A stretch of 64,000 nucleotides of DNA from Terriglobia bacterium (lineage in GTDB: Bacteria > Acidobacteriota > Terriglobia > JAIQFV01): NCBI GenBank assembly GCA_028716525.1, contig JAQUPQ010000021.1, positions 1 through 64,000 on the forward strand, given 5' to 3'. The translations under genes were made by a program, and so were the position numbers. The notes beneath the pieces were generated by a model that saw nothing but the letters and a program-made list of their open reading frames with translations, had not been told where the DNA came from and made no database searches. The first letter of the stretch is position 1. Every line of letters begins with the position of its first letter. This document shows, in pieces, positions 1 to 8,842 of this stretch.

Positions 1-410
1 ACGGCACAAAGGAGAAAGACCAGAAGCATCCCCAGGCAGTACTCTCGACTGATGACGCCATACTCATACAACGGGAAATACCCAAACGCGAATAGGACCT
101 TCAGCCAACGCGGAAATGGCGAAAAACAGCTAAACACATAGATCGCACCTAAAGCAAAGACCAGATTCAGAAGTTGTATCGCAGCAGGATTGCGCGCAAA
201 TCGCGAAATGCCATAAACAAACACGAACCATAGACCCGGGTGACCACTGAACCTTGCGTAATCCATCAGACTGCTAAACGAAGAACTGTCTCGAGCTGTG
301 ACGAATGTATCGAGCTCATCTCGCCACATCTCATGGTGCAAGATGGCGGTCAGGCACACTACGCCGAACACAAGCGTCACGAGCAAGGCAAAAAATTGGT
401 CACGCTTCAT
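1..410 (-). CDS. Membrane glycosyltransferase-like protein, GT-C type (partial, 3' end outside window)
   Basis: The frame is open from an ATG at 410 to the window edge, giving 136 visible residues. A GGGAGAAGG Shine-Dalgarno stretch precedes the start. Residues 6-26 form a hydrophobic helix. The first outer loop then carries W29-R30-D31-E32 and, further on, GHPGLW; more hydrophobic segments follow. An acidic DE pair in the first loop is typical of GT-C (GT39/ArnT-like) enzymes, which move sugars from polyprenyl-phosphate carriers outside the cytoplasmic membrane. The gene follows a glycosyltransferase gene on the same strand, in keeping with an envelope glycan cluster. The family assignment is tentative because most of the protein lies outside the window. 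Confidence 0.6.
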   Translation of the reverse strand, partial: MKRDQFFALLVTLVFGVVCLTAILHHEMWRDELDTFVTARDSSSFSSLMDYARFSGHPGLWFVFVYGISRFARNPAAIQLLNLVFALGAIYVFSCFSPFPRWLKVLFAFGYFPLYEYGVISREYCLGMLLVFLLCA

Positions 411-637
411 GCCGCCTTCTCCCACCCCTTTCCATTGAGTTAAGTCAAGAACCTCCAATTTGCTGACGGATGCCTCCCGGTGGGCTACCTTGGAGCTCAG
501 GCAGTTTCAACTCTAACAAATAAGGGTTCAATCATGGGTAAAGTTTGATCGAGCCGATCCCGGACCTGGCCAGTTTGACGCGAAGGTAGATTGGAATTCA
601 TCAACCAGTTCATGACGGACGTGTTGAAGTGCACATA

Positions 638-2251
638 CTATGATGGCTTGCCTGCGGGACCACTTGTCCGAGACGCAACTGAACCGGCTGAGGGAATATC
701 ATCGTGAACAGAGCAACAAGGATGCCCATCGGTTGGTGAGGCTAAGCTGATGGTCTCTTCAACTAAATCTCGCAAAACAGGAGTCTTGCGTGCCACCACC
801 AAGATTTGATATCCGAATAGCCGTGGGAACAATCGGGCACACCAAAATAAAACAGTATCTGAGGCTCGCAAGAGGAAAGAATCGTTGCCAATCAAGTCAC
901 GAATGGGAGGCCCGAAAGCATGCAATTCCAAAACTTCAAACCCACAGTGATGAAGCAGTCTCCGAAAGGATCCAACGGTAAACAGTCGTGCATGAGTATG
1001 ATCGAGGATGCCTCTCCTCCCGTAATTGAAAAAACCTAGCAACAATAAGAGACGGAGAGGCAGGAACGAAACATTCCCTGTGCTGGCATAGAGGATGCCA
1101 CCGGTGGTCATTTTCTGGGCGATATCCTTCAAAGCATCTTCAGGCCGTTTAAGATGCTCAATCACGTCAATTGCTAATACAGTATCAAAGTCACGCCTAA
1201 ACAACTGGTGTTCCAAGGGCAGGTCAAGGTCAACCCGAACATGCTCGCTGGCGTTCCCTTCTTGGGGCACGAATTGATCGATGCAGGTCACGTGGCAACC
1301 GCGGGCCACCCAATCCTTGGCAATTGCCCGGCCATCGCCTCCCCCGACATCCAGTGCACGTTTCCCTGGATTGGCGATCGTACGAATATAATGTTGAAGA
1401 GTGGTGGGCGCTTCCTTACGGGTGTAACGATAGGCATCCTCTTTTGGCACAAGATCGAATTTTGGATCATAGAAGAGTTCCAATTTCATGAGACAGAAAT
1501 GCAGGGTACACCCGAGGCTTTTTAGACCGCACCGAATAGCGTTGATGCGGCGAATCTCTTTGCCGTAATAGGTGGGGACTGGAACCTCAATGATTTTATG
1601 ACCTGCTGCCAGCACCTGAATAATGATTTCGGTATCAAAGTCATAATCCGAACTGTTGTTGCTGTAGGGAATTTTCTTCAGCAGCGCAGTCCGGTAAGAA
1701 CGATAGCCGCAGTGCCATTCTGAGAGCTGAGCACCCAGCCCAACATTCTGAAGAGCTGAAAGAAAACGATTACCAAGAAATTTGTAGAGGGGCATGCCAT
1801 CTCTGAGAGGAGAGCCGCCGAAAAGAAAGCGAGAGCCGAAAACCGCATCGGCCCCATCGGCGTATGGTGCCAGGATCTCAGGCAACGCTTCAGGCGCGTA
1901 TTTTCCGTCGCCATGCAGGTGGATGACAATATCGAATTCTCTATCAATCGCATAAGAAAATCCGATCTTTTGGTTGCCACCATAGCCTTGGTAGAAAGGC
2001 GTTTTAAATATTCTGAGAGGGGCGAAATTCCGAGACCACGAAACCGTCGTGGCCGCAGCGATAGTGTCATCTCCGGAACAATCATCAATGACATAAATCT
2101 CGGCGAGCTTCTCCGCCACCCAATGGGGGATGCGTGACAGAACCTTTCCTATGCTGCGACCGGCGTTATAGGCCACAACGTGAATCGCCACGTGCTGCGT
2201 CTCCAGCACCTCTAAGGCTTTGTCCGCAATTGACTGTTGGTCAGTGACCAT
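638..2251 (-). CDS. Bifunctional GT2 glycosyltransferase / SAM methyltransferase fusion
   Basis: The protein has 537 residues from the ATG at 2251; a TTG 66 bases upstream would extend it but shows no better ribosome site. The N-terminal half (about 20-260) is a GT2 domain with YNAGRS, the nucleotide-binding VIDD (about 54-57) and HGDG (about 113-116), as in dolichol-phosphate-mannose-synthase-like enzymes. The C-terminal part (about 295-500) is a class I methyltransferase with LDVGGGDG (300-307) and DVIEHL (about 362-367). The fusion suggests that one protein transfers and methylates a sugar or lipid-linked sugar. The gene follows the dapF homologue on the same strand with a gap of about 120 bp. 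Both domain calls are strong; the substrate is unknown. Confidence 0.85.
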   Translation of the reverse strand: MVTDQQSIADKALEVLETQHVAIHVVAYNAGRSIGKVLSRIPHWVAEKLAEIYVIDDCSGDDTIAAATTVSWSRNFAPLRIFKTPFYQGYGGNQKIGFSYAIDREFDIVIHLHGDGKYAPEALPEILAPYADGADAVFGSRFLFGGSPLRDGMPLYKFLGNRFLSALQNVGLGAQLSEWHCGYRSYRTALLKKIPYSNNSSDYDFDTEIIIQVLAAGHKIIEVPVPTYYGKEIRRINAIRCGLKSLGCTLHFCLMKLELFYDPKFDLVPKEDAYRYTRKEAPTTLQHYIRTIANPGKRALDVGGGDGRAIAKDWVARGCHVTCIDQFVPQEGNASEHVRVDLDLPLEHQLFRRDFDTVLAIDVIEHLKRPEDALKDIAQKMTTGGILYASTGNVSFLPLRLLLLLGFFNYGRRGILDHTHARLFTVGSFRRLLHHCGFEVLELHAFGPPIRDLIGNDSFLLRASDTVLFWCARLFPRLFGYQILVVARKTPVLRDLVEETISLASPTDGHPCCSVHDDIPSAGSVASRTSGPAGKPS

Positions 2252-2373
2252 TGGAATTGAACCAGAACATTCCCGGGTCCCCAATGCATTGGGGCCATTC
2301 CGGACATCTCTTTTCAAGGGCCGTCAAGCGCGAGGCCGAGAGCCCGCGAGCAGCAGAACACCCAACCATAGTC

Positions 2374-3282
2374 CTATCCACAAAAGGTCCCCTTCGCAAC
2401 GACTTCTGCTTCGCCGGTGAGAAACACAGCATGATTTTGTCCTTCCCATTCGATCAGAAGCTCGCCGCCCTCAGTCCGAACACAAATGGGACTCTTGGCG
2501 CGGCCATTCAGAATGGCGCCGATGGCGGATGCCATAGAACCGGTGCCCGACGATTCTGTGTGTCCGGCTCCTCGTTCCCAAATGCGAATTTCAAGGGTGT
2601 GTTCATCAAGGACGCGCACAAACTCCACATTCGCTTTGTTTGGAAATCGGATATGGGATTCCAACGCCCGGCCATAACGCTTCCAGTCCAGGGAATCAAA
2701 AGACTCGACGATGGTGATGCACTGAGGATTTCCAACCCACATGGCCGTCAGGTCAAACGTTCGATCTTCGACACTCACAGGGACTGAAACCACGTCACAA
2801 CCTTCAACCGGTCGCACGCTTTGTGGAAGCCCCTCTGTTTTGAAGGGAATCGATTCGGCTTTAAATTCAGGAATCCCCATGTCGGCAGAATAAATGAACA
2901 CATTCTGGATGCGCTCCTTCATCCGCAAAGTGCGCCGGCCCGCAACAGAGCCGATCACCACTTCCTGAGAAGCTCCGGGAGCGTTGAAGTGATGAACTGC
3001 AGCGGCGCATCGAATACCGTTTCCGCTCATTTCCGCTTCGCTGCCGTCGCTGTTGAATAGGCGGATTGAAAAATCCGTCTGGGGATAATCCGTGCCGGGA
3101 TAAAGAACCACCACCCCATCGGCCCCCACACCGCGATGGCGATCGCATATTCGATGGGATAATTCCTGCAAAGCGGCATCAGGCGCTGATGGCAAACTGT
3201 TGCTGTCGACAACCACAAAATCGTTGCCCAACCCATGCGCTTTGTGGAATGGAATTCCTGAAGGTTTCATGCCTTTCGTCAC
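2374..3282 (-). CDS. dapF: Diaminopimelate epimerase family protein with Ser in place of both catalytic Cys
   Basis: DapF interconverts LL- and meso-diaminopimelate for lysine and peptidoglycan synthesis, using two cysteines as acid and base. This 302-residue protein has normal length and the hallmarks HGLGNDF (16-22), GVGADG, SGNGIRC (86-92), WERGAG and SSGTGS (244-249). In the usual motifs the catalytic residues are the Cys of CGNG and of ACGTG; here they are Ser86 and Ser245. The GTG start overlaps the stop of the upstream gene by 4 nt (GTGA), with GAAGG in front; an ATG at 3270 is the alternative. The family is certain. Whether it is an active DAP epimerase, or acts on another amino acid, cannot be told from sequence alone. 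Confidence 0.85.
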   Translation of the reverse strand: MTKGMKPSGIPFHKAHGLGNDFVVVDSNSLPSAPDAALQELSHRICDRHRGVGADGVVVLYPGTDYPQTDFSIRLFNSDGSEAEMSGNGIRCAAAVHHFNAPGASQEVVIGSVAGRRTLRMKERIQNVFIYSADMGIPEFKAESIPFKTEGLPQSVRPVEGCDVVSVPVSVEDRTFDLTAMWVGNPQCITIVESFDSLDWKRYGRALESHIRFPNKANVEFVRVLDEHTLEIRIWERGAGHTESSGTGSMASAIGAILNGRAKSPICVRTEGGELLIEWEGQNHAVFLTGEAEVVAKGTFCG

Positions 3283-4928
3283 CTCAAACCTTCACCGGCG
3301 AAATGCCGGTACACGTGAATGACGTGAGCTCGTACGCCTCGAACCTGCTTCACTTCCTGATAATAGCGATGATACGCCGGAACAGTTTGAATCATGCGCC
3401 ACACGTCATCCCCCTCCTCCGCAAACACCCACTGGACACGGGGGAAAGGATATCGCAACGCAAATTCCCAAGCCCTCAGATTGGACTCGATAAAACAATT
3501 CTTCAAAGGGATGGCATCCAGTTGAACGATCCGGCCCAAATATCCTGAATTCATCAAGATCTTCTCACCATGCCAGCGCGGTTTGAGATACTCGGCCAAC
3601 TCCTTGAGAGTTCTTCGATCGTCCAGGTTGTTGTAATAAGGCTCTTCCTGGGCCGGCAATGAATGCAAGTGCGTTTTGATGGCCAACGCGACAGGAAAAA
3701 TCAAACCGATTATCAACACCGTCCCCAAGCTCATCAACAGAAGCTTCGAAGACAGCCACCGACGCACAAATTCCATGGTTATGGCGGCCAACATGACTAT
3801 CGCCGGGATGGCGAGATGCCCGTAGCGCACTCCAAAATTTTGATAGGGGTAGTAGTCCACCACATAGGTGGGTACTCGGCCTTTCGAAAGCGCATAAATA
3901 TAAAAGGCACAGGGGACCAAGAGCAGCAGAAATGTGGCGTTCGAAGAAAGCCAATAGGACTTCAACCCCGCCTTGAAATCGCCCCGTGGCTTCAGCCCCC
4001 AAGCGATAAACACACCCAATCCCAAAACTGCCAGCCAAAAACAAATTTCCCCACCGCAATACCGCATTGATTTCGAAAAGTACAAAACGGAAAGCCATAA
4101 ATGCCCTTCCGTGGGATACTTGAAATGCAGTTCCGCAACTTGCCGCATATACAATGCCCACGCGGAATACGGACCGCGGACAAATTCCAAAGCATCACCG
4201 TACATGAACCAGTTGTGGGCGAACCAATACAGCGGGGCCAACGAGGCGATAAAGCCGTAAAGACATGCGTCCCACCATCGCCGCGGCCAGGTACGAACCG
4301 ATCCATCTATTTCCGCAATGAGAATCCAAATCGTTGCAAAAGGAATGAAGACCCAGCCTTCATACCGATTGAGGGCTGCCAGAGCATTGATCAACCCGGC
4401 TAAAAATAGAAAAGAGCGGCGGGATTGTTGCTGCCACCGCACCAGAAATACGACATTCCATACCGACAACGCTACAGACAGCGGTTCCTGCATGGGTGTG
4501 GATTGATAATAGAGCCAGCTGGGATTCAGCAGATAAAAAACCATTCCCAACACAACAACAGACCGCGTCAGCGCCGTTCTCGTCAGCAATCGATACAACC
4601 CCAAACCGGCGAACACAAAACTCAGCATGGAAACCACGCTACCCGCCAATCCGGTCTTCCAAAGGTAATCATTGGCGGCCAACGGAGCTGCCAGCAGATG
4701 AAACAGCGGCAACCATACCGTGCCGATCTGCTCATATCCGGGGTTCACCGCGTCCGTCCAAAGGCGGGCGATCTTGACGTGCGCCCAGCCATCCCCATCG
4801 AGATCGGTGTCGCCCAGCGAATAAACATAAATAAACGCCAAAAGGGAACACACCACGAGTATGCAGACAACCGCAAGAAATCTCCGGTTGGATCTATCCT
4901 GGGAATTGGAGGCTGGAATTTGATCCAT
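3279..4928 (-). CDS. Polytopic membrane glycosyltransferase (GT39/ArnT-like)
   Basis: The protein has about 549 residues from the ATG at 4928; a TTG at 4991 would add 21. After a first helix (about 16-37) the periplasmic loop has the acidic run DTDLDGDGW, the position of the catalytic acidic residues in GT-C enzymes. Many hydrophobic helices follow, then a soluble C-terminal tail. GT39-like proteins transfer sugar from a polyprenyl-phosphate donor to protein, lipid or glycan. The stop overlaps the start of the dapF homologue by 4 nt, so the two are co-translated. The PfkB gene lies just upstream. The GT-C class is likely; substrate and precise family are not determined. Confidence 0.65.
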   Translation of the reverse strand: MDQIPASNSQDRSNRRFLAVVCILVVCSLLAFIYVYSLGDTDLDGDGWAHVKIARLWTDAVNPGYEQIGTVWLPLFHLLAAPLAANDYLWKTGLAGSVVSMLSFVFAGLGLYRLLTRTALTRSVVVLGMVFYLLNPSWLYYQSTPMQEPLSVALSVWNVVFLVRWQQQSRRSFLFLAGLINALAALNRYEGWVFIPFATIWILIAEIDGSVRTWPRRWWDACLYGFIASLAPLYWFAHNWFMYGDALEFVRGPYSAWALYMRQVAELHFKYPTEGHLWLSVLYFSKSMRYCGGEICFWLAVLGLGVFIAWGLKPRGDFKAGLKSYWLSSNATFLLLLVPCAFYIYALSKGRVPTYVVDYYPYQNFGVRYGHLAIPAIVMLAAITMEFVRRWLSSKLLLMSLGTVLIIGLIFPVALAIKTHLHSLPAQEEPYYNNLDDRRTLKELAEYLKPRWHGEKILMNSGYLGRIVQLDAIPLKNCFIESNLRAWEFALRYPFPRVQWVFAEEGDDVWRMIQTVPAYHRYYQEVKQVRGVRAHVIHVYRHFAGEGLR

Positions 4929-5000
4929 CGAATTGCTGGGGTAATTCAGGTGGAACGCGTTTTTCCGTCTACGAAAACCAGAGAACGACAAACGTGGAAC

Positions 5001-5924
5001 TCAAAGGGGCTTTCTGGAGTTCCCATCGAAATGAGTCAACTTTTCAAACTGGCGAAACCGGCCATCGATTTCCGAACGCCGCAAACCCAACAGTCTCTTA
5101 AAAGTGAAGTCTTCCACTTTGAAGGACGCCATGACCGATCCATACACTACGGCGCGCCGCAGATTGGCCTCGTTGACTGCACCGGTGGCAGCCAAATACC
5201 CCATGAACCCGCCGGCAAAACTATCGCCCGCCCCGGTGGGATCACATACCCGCTTGAGGGGAAAGGCCGGAGCAACAAATGTCGAGCCTTTGCGGAACAT
5301 CGACACTCCATATTCGCCGCGCTTAACCACCAGCGTACGCGGGCCCAAGGTCAAGATTTTCTCGGCGGCCGCGACGACATTCGATTGGCCGGTCAAAAGA
5401 CGGGCTTCGTTGTCATTGATCATCAGAAGGTCCACCAAGCGAAGTGTTTTGCGCAGCTCCTCGGGGGTGTGATGAATCCAATAATTCATCGTGTCCAAAG
5501 CCACCAGCTTGGGTTTCTTCACCTGCCGCATAACGGCGTGCTGAAGAGTGGGGTCGATGTTGGCCAGGAAGACGAATTCCGTGGATTGATATTCACGCGG
5601 AATTTCGGGAGCGAATTCCGCAAAAACATTGAGTTGGGTGTCACGAGTCACGCACTCATTTAAATTCTCTCCGTACTCGCCACTCCAAAAGAACGATTTC
5701 CCGGGGCGTCGTTGCAGTCCCCGAAGGTCCACGCCGTGTTTGTGAAACAAGGCTTCGTGACTGGCCGTGAAGTCATCTCCCACGACCGCCACCAAATTAA
5801 CCTTCGAGAAAAAACTGGCGGCCAGGGAAAAATAGGTTGCCGACCCTCCCAACCCGTTCTTCACTTCGCCGAGTGGGGTCTTAATGCAATCAAAAGCTAC
5901 CGAGCCTACAACCAGGATCGACAT
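5001..5924 (-). CDS. PfkB family carbohydrate/nucleoside kinase
   Basis: The protein has 307 residues from an ATG. It shows the ribokinase-fold signatures: an N-terminal GGSATYFSLAA substrate loop (26-36), NDNEARLL (170-177) and the C-terminal DPTGAGDSFAGGF (228-240) with catalytic Asp234 and the anion hole. It phosphorylates a sugar or nucleoside with ATP in the cytoplasm. It sits between a VWA protein gene and an envelope glycosyltransferase, and mtnP is two genes upstream. A role in methylthioribose or adenosine salvage is therefore as possible as one in sugar supply for glycan assembly. The exact substrate cannot be read from the motifs. Confidence 0.85.
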   Translation of the reverse strand: MSILVVGSVAFDCIKTPLGEVKNGLGGSATYFSLAASFFSKVNLVAVVGDDFTASHEALFHKHGVDLRGLQRRPGKSFFWSGEYGENLNECVTRDTQLNVFAEFAPEIPREYQSTEFVFLANIDPTLQHAVMRQVKKPKLVALDTMNYWIHHTPEELRKTLRLVDLLMINDNEARLLTGQSNVVAAAEKILTLGPRTLVVKRGEYGVSMFRKGSTFVAPAFPLKRVCDPTGAGDSFAGGFMGYLAATGAVNEANLRRAVVYGSVMASFKVEDFTFKRLLGLRRSEIDGRFRQFEKLTHFDGNSRKPL

Positions 5925-5978
5925 GCGACGCCTTATCCTCCCCGGGAACAGCGGATTTCGAAACCCGCATTGACGAGC

Positions 5979-6893
5979 TTACCGATTTGCAAATCGCGCC
6001 GTAATTTCCAGGTTCTTATCCTCCTTCAAACCGCGATCAATCTGAACGCGTAACTTACTCTGGGCCAGATCCAGCGGGAGCGCGGGTGCATCAACACTCA
6101 ATTCATAATATTCTCGTCCGGCTGTCCCACCCATAATCTGGTTCACGATGCCGCCGATATCCGGGGCACGGCGCGGATAGAATGCGTGCCCACCCGTGGC
6201 CACGGTCAGCTTGTCAAAAATCTCGCTGGCGCCCCCGCCATAAAATCCCCGCCTTCCCAGCGAAATGGCATACAGAACAATATGGTGTTTCTTGAGCACG
6301 GGCGCAAGGTCTTTCAAAGCGACCCGTGAGCCCGTATCAATGCCGCTTGAAACCACCACCATCACGCGTTGCGCGGTGGAATTGGCGTAACCCCCATCGG
6401 CAGTCGCATAAATGGCGTCCAGCAGGGCCGCTCCATTCCCATATTTCAGACCGTGCGCGGAGGTCAGCAGCGATTCATGCGAAGTGGTGAAGTCCTGAAC
6501 CAGGCTGGCGGAGGAATCAAAAGACACCAGCCCCATCTGATCCCCGCTCCTCAAATGCTTTACAAACAACTGCGTGATGTCGAGAAGTGAATCGGCCATC
6601 TGCCCCGCAATCACGCTGGTCTCGAGCACCAAGCTGATGTCCATGGGCGCGGCATCCGATTTCATCTGAACCGCCTGAACCGGGAGTTTGACCTTATCGA
6701 CTGAAACCACAAAATCACCCGCCTTGAGACCCTCAACATAAGCGCCCGTTTCGTCGGTTATGACCACCTGGAGAGTCGCTGGGCCGGTTTGTGCCCGCCC
6801 CACCCCCGACCACAGGGTGCCCCCCAGGAGGCACACGATGAAGAGCCAAAGTGCGGGTGGACATTGACGTCCATTTTGAAATTGATTTCTCAA
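5979..6893 (-). CDS. Secreted VWFA-related protein with degenerate MIDAS
   Basis: This 304-residue protein starts at a TTG and has a signal peptide (hydrophobic core about 14-30, then GRAQ). A short beta domain follows (about 38-80, with VTDETGAYVEGL), then a VWA-like fold from about residue 84. This is the architecture of the acidobacterial VWFA-related family. The metal-site motif, normally DxSxS, reads LVLETSV here, so metal binding through the classical MIDAS is doubtful, unlike the paralogue at 23.6-24.6 kb. It probably acts in the periplasm or at the cell surface in protein binding. The function of the family is not established. Confidence 0.75.
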   Translation of the reverse strand: MRNQFQNGRQCPPALWLFIVCLLGGTLWSGVGRAQTGPATLQVVITDETGAYVEGLKAGDFVVSVDKVKLPVQAVQMKSDAAPMDISLVLETSVIAGQMADSLLDITQLFVKHLRSGDQMGLVSFDSSASLVQDFTTSHESLLTSAHGLKYGNGAALLDAIYATADGGYANSTAQRVMVVVSSGIDTGSRVALKDLAPVLKKHHIVLYAISLGRRGFYGGGASEIFDKLTVATGGHAFYPRRAPDIGGIVNQIMGGTAGREYYELSVDAPALPLDLAQSKLRVQIDRGLKEDKNLEITARFANR

Positions 6894-6953
6894 AAGGAAA
6901 CCTTGTAATTCTGTATTTCCGCCCGGCCTGTACCGAAAATCATTACAGACAGC

Positions 6954-7859
6954 CTACAAATATTTTCCGACGATCAATCCCAAGCGTCGCTTGGCGGCGG
7001 TAGAAATCTTTTTTCGGTCAGTGATCAGAGCATGCGCCAATGCCTCGCCGCAACGACAGGTGCGTTCCAAAGGCAGGGCCTCCACACAGGCCGCAATGAT
7101 TTTTTGGGCATTGACGGCATTGCGATTCAAATTGTCGATAATTTGCTTAACCGTGACGGCGTCGTGATCGGGGTGCCAACAATCATAGTCGGTCACCAAG
7201 GCCACGGTGGCGTAACAGATTTCCGCCTCCCGCGCCAGTTTGGCTTCCTGGAGATTAGTCATTCCGATGACATCCATGCCCCAACTCCGGTAGACATTGG
7301 ATTCCGCTTTGGTGGAAAACGCCGGGCCTTCCATACACAGATAGGTTCCACCCCGGTGTACCGGAATCGATTCACTGCGCCCCGCCGTTTCCAGCACATC
7401 ACACAACTGAGGGCAGACTGGATCTGAAAATGAAATGTGCGCCACCAAGCCGTCGCCAAAAAACGTATCGTGGATACGATGGCGGGTCCGATCGAAAAAT
7501 TGATCGGGGATGAGGAGATCGAGCGGCCGGTGTTCTTCTTTGAGGGATCCGACAGCGCTGGCGGAGATAATGCGTTCCACGCCGAGCTTCTTCATCGCAT
7601 AAATATTGGCGCGAAAGTTCAGCTCCGTGGGCATCAAGACGTGTCCGCGGCCGTGTCGCGAAAGAAAAGCCACGCGGCGCCCCCTCAACATACCCACCAC
7701 CAGGCGATCCGAAGGAGCCCCGTAGGGAGTGGAGACGGCGAGTTCCTTTCGATCAGTCAACTCGGCCATTTCGTAGAGGCCGCTGCCTCCAATGACTCCA
7801 ATGGAGATCGGATCCCAACGGGCTGCAGATTTCTTGAGAGTCGGTTTCTTTTTTTTCAT
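6954..7859 (-). CDS. mtnP: S-methyl-5'-thioadenosine phosphorylase
   Basis: This enzyme splits methylthioadenosine with phosphate into adenine and methylthioribose-1-phosphate, recycling the by-product of polyamine and related syntheses. The 301-residue protein has GVIGGSGLY (21-29), the phosphate/ribose motif RHGRGH (68-73) followed by [28 protein letters not shown] and TDYDCW (223-228). The last motif, with two Asp residues contacting the adenine, marks the MTA phosphorylase type rather than plain purine nucleoside phosphorylases. The ATG at 7859 has no clear ribosome-binding site; the sequence upstream is A/T-rich. The VWA gene follows on the same strand. Confidence 0.9.
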   Translation of the reverse strand: MKKKKPTLKKSAARWDPISIGVIGGSGLYEMAELTDRKELAVSTPYGAPSDRLVVGMLRGRRVAFLSRHGRGHVLMPTELNFRANIYAMKKLGVERIISASAVGSLKEEHRPLDLLIPDQFFDRTRHRIHDTFFGDGLVAHISFSDPVCPQLCDVLETAGRSESIPVHRGGTYLCMEGPAFSTKAESNVYRSWGMDVIGMTNLQEAKLAREAEICYATVALVTDYDCWHPDHDAVTVKQIIDNLNRNAVNAQKIIAACVEALPLERTCRCGEALAHALITDRKKISTAAKRRLGLIVGKYL

Positions 7860-7937
7860 AAAAAATATCGTTCGTTCAATTTTGAAGAGGCGCCGTGGGA
7901 CACCCCGCGACGCTCCGGGCCATCCTCCGACCCGGGA

Positions 7938-8774
7938 TCATTGCACGGGAACGGCGACGATCTTTCCTTCCCGCTCTTCGAGATAGCCCATGGGACAATG
8001 CGTGTCGTGATAAAACACGCATAACCAATGTTCCTGCAGAGCTTGCTCGATCAAGGGTTTCTTGTTGGCCACGACCTCCAGGGGAAACAAGTCGAAGGCC
8101 GTAATCCACTGCGGACTCAAGTGAAGCCGTGTCGATACCAAATCGGAAAACACGATGGTCTTCAATCCCCGGGATTCCAGCTCGACGATCTGCATGGATC
8201 GATTGTGTCCCGGTTTGACACTCACCCGAATGCCGGGTACCACCTCGACATCTCCGTCCAGCAGTTCATAATCGCAGTAGGGCGGCATGAATTTGACCCG
8301 ATCCAAAGCGTAGCTGGCCCGATCGCGATCATGCGGATTCAGTGCATGCTCATACTCCTCACGCTGGGCGAAACACCGGGCCTTGGGAAAAGTTTTCACG
8401 ATGGTCCCGTCCGGCAGGAGCGTGGTGTTGCTGCCGGCATGATCGAAATGCAGATGCGTGTGAATGATGACATCGATATCTTCGGGTTGGACTCCCAATC
8501 GGGCCAATGAACCCAGCAGCGTCGAAGACCGGTCGATATCGTAAATTGCATTCCATCGGGCGTCGAATTTATTTCCAATGCCGGTGTCGATCAGCACCCG
8601 ATGTTCGGGGGTATGAACGTACAAACAGTTCAGGGCCAGTTTGACTCGATTCCGGGAGTCCACGTCCACCGACCCCTCCCACAGTGCCTTCGGAACGATG
8701 CCGAAAAATGCCCCGCCATCCAAACGGAAGGAACCGTCTGAAACAACCGCCAGTGTAAAATCTCCCCACTTCAT
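7938..8774 (-). CDS. MBL-fold metallo-hydrolase
   Basis: This 278-residue cytoplasmic protein belongs to the metallo-beta-lactamase superfamily. The binuclear metal site is complete: H107-x-H109-x-D111-H112 in HTHLHFDHAG, H190 in KPGHN, D211 in FSDL and H256 in YHDTH. The overall shape, with LIDTGIGNKF before the His motif and no extra C-terminal domain, resembles lactonase or esterase-like members such as the quorum-quenching lactonases. The substrate is unknown. The start is the ATG at 8774. Gaps to the neighbours on the same strand are 68 bp upstream and 78 bp downstream. Confidence 0.8.
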   Translation of the reverse strand: MKWGDFTLAVVSDGSFRLDGGAFFGIVPKALWEGSVDVDSRNRVKLALNCLYVHTPEHRVLIDTGIGNKFDARWNAIYDIDRSSTLLGSLARLGVQPEDIDVIIHTHLHFDHAGSNTTLLPDGTIVKTFPKARCFAQREEYEHALNPHDRDRASYALDRVKFMPPYCDYELLDGDVEVVPGIRVSVKPGHNRSMQIVELESRGLKTIVFSDLVSTRLHLSPQWITAFDLFPLEVVANKKPLIEQALQEHWLCVFYHDTHCPMGYLEEREGKIVAVPVQ

Positions 8775-8842
8775 GGGTTCACCTTTCGGTCGGAACTTTA
8801 CTTTGGCGCCTGGCGCAGATCAACAGTCCATCCTTCATCCGG

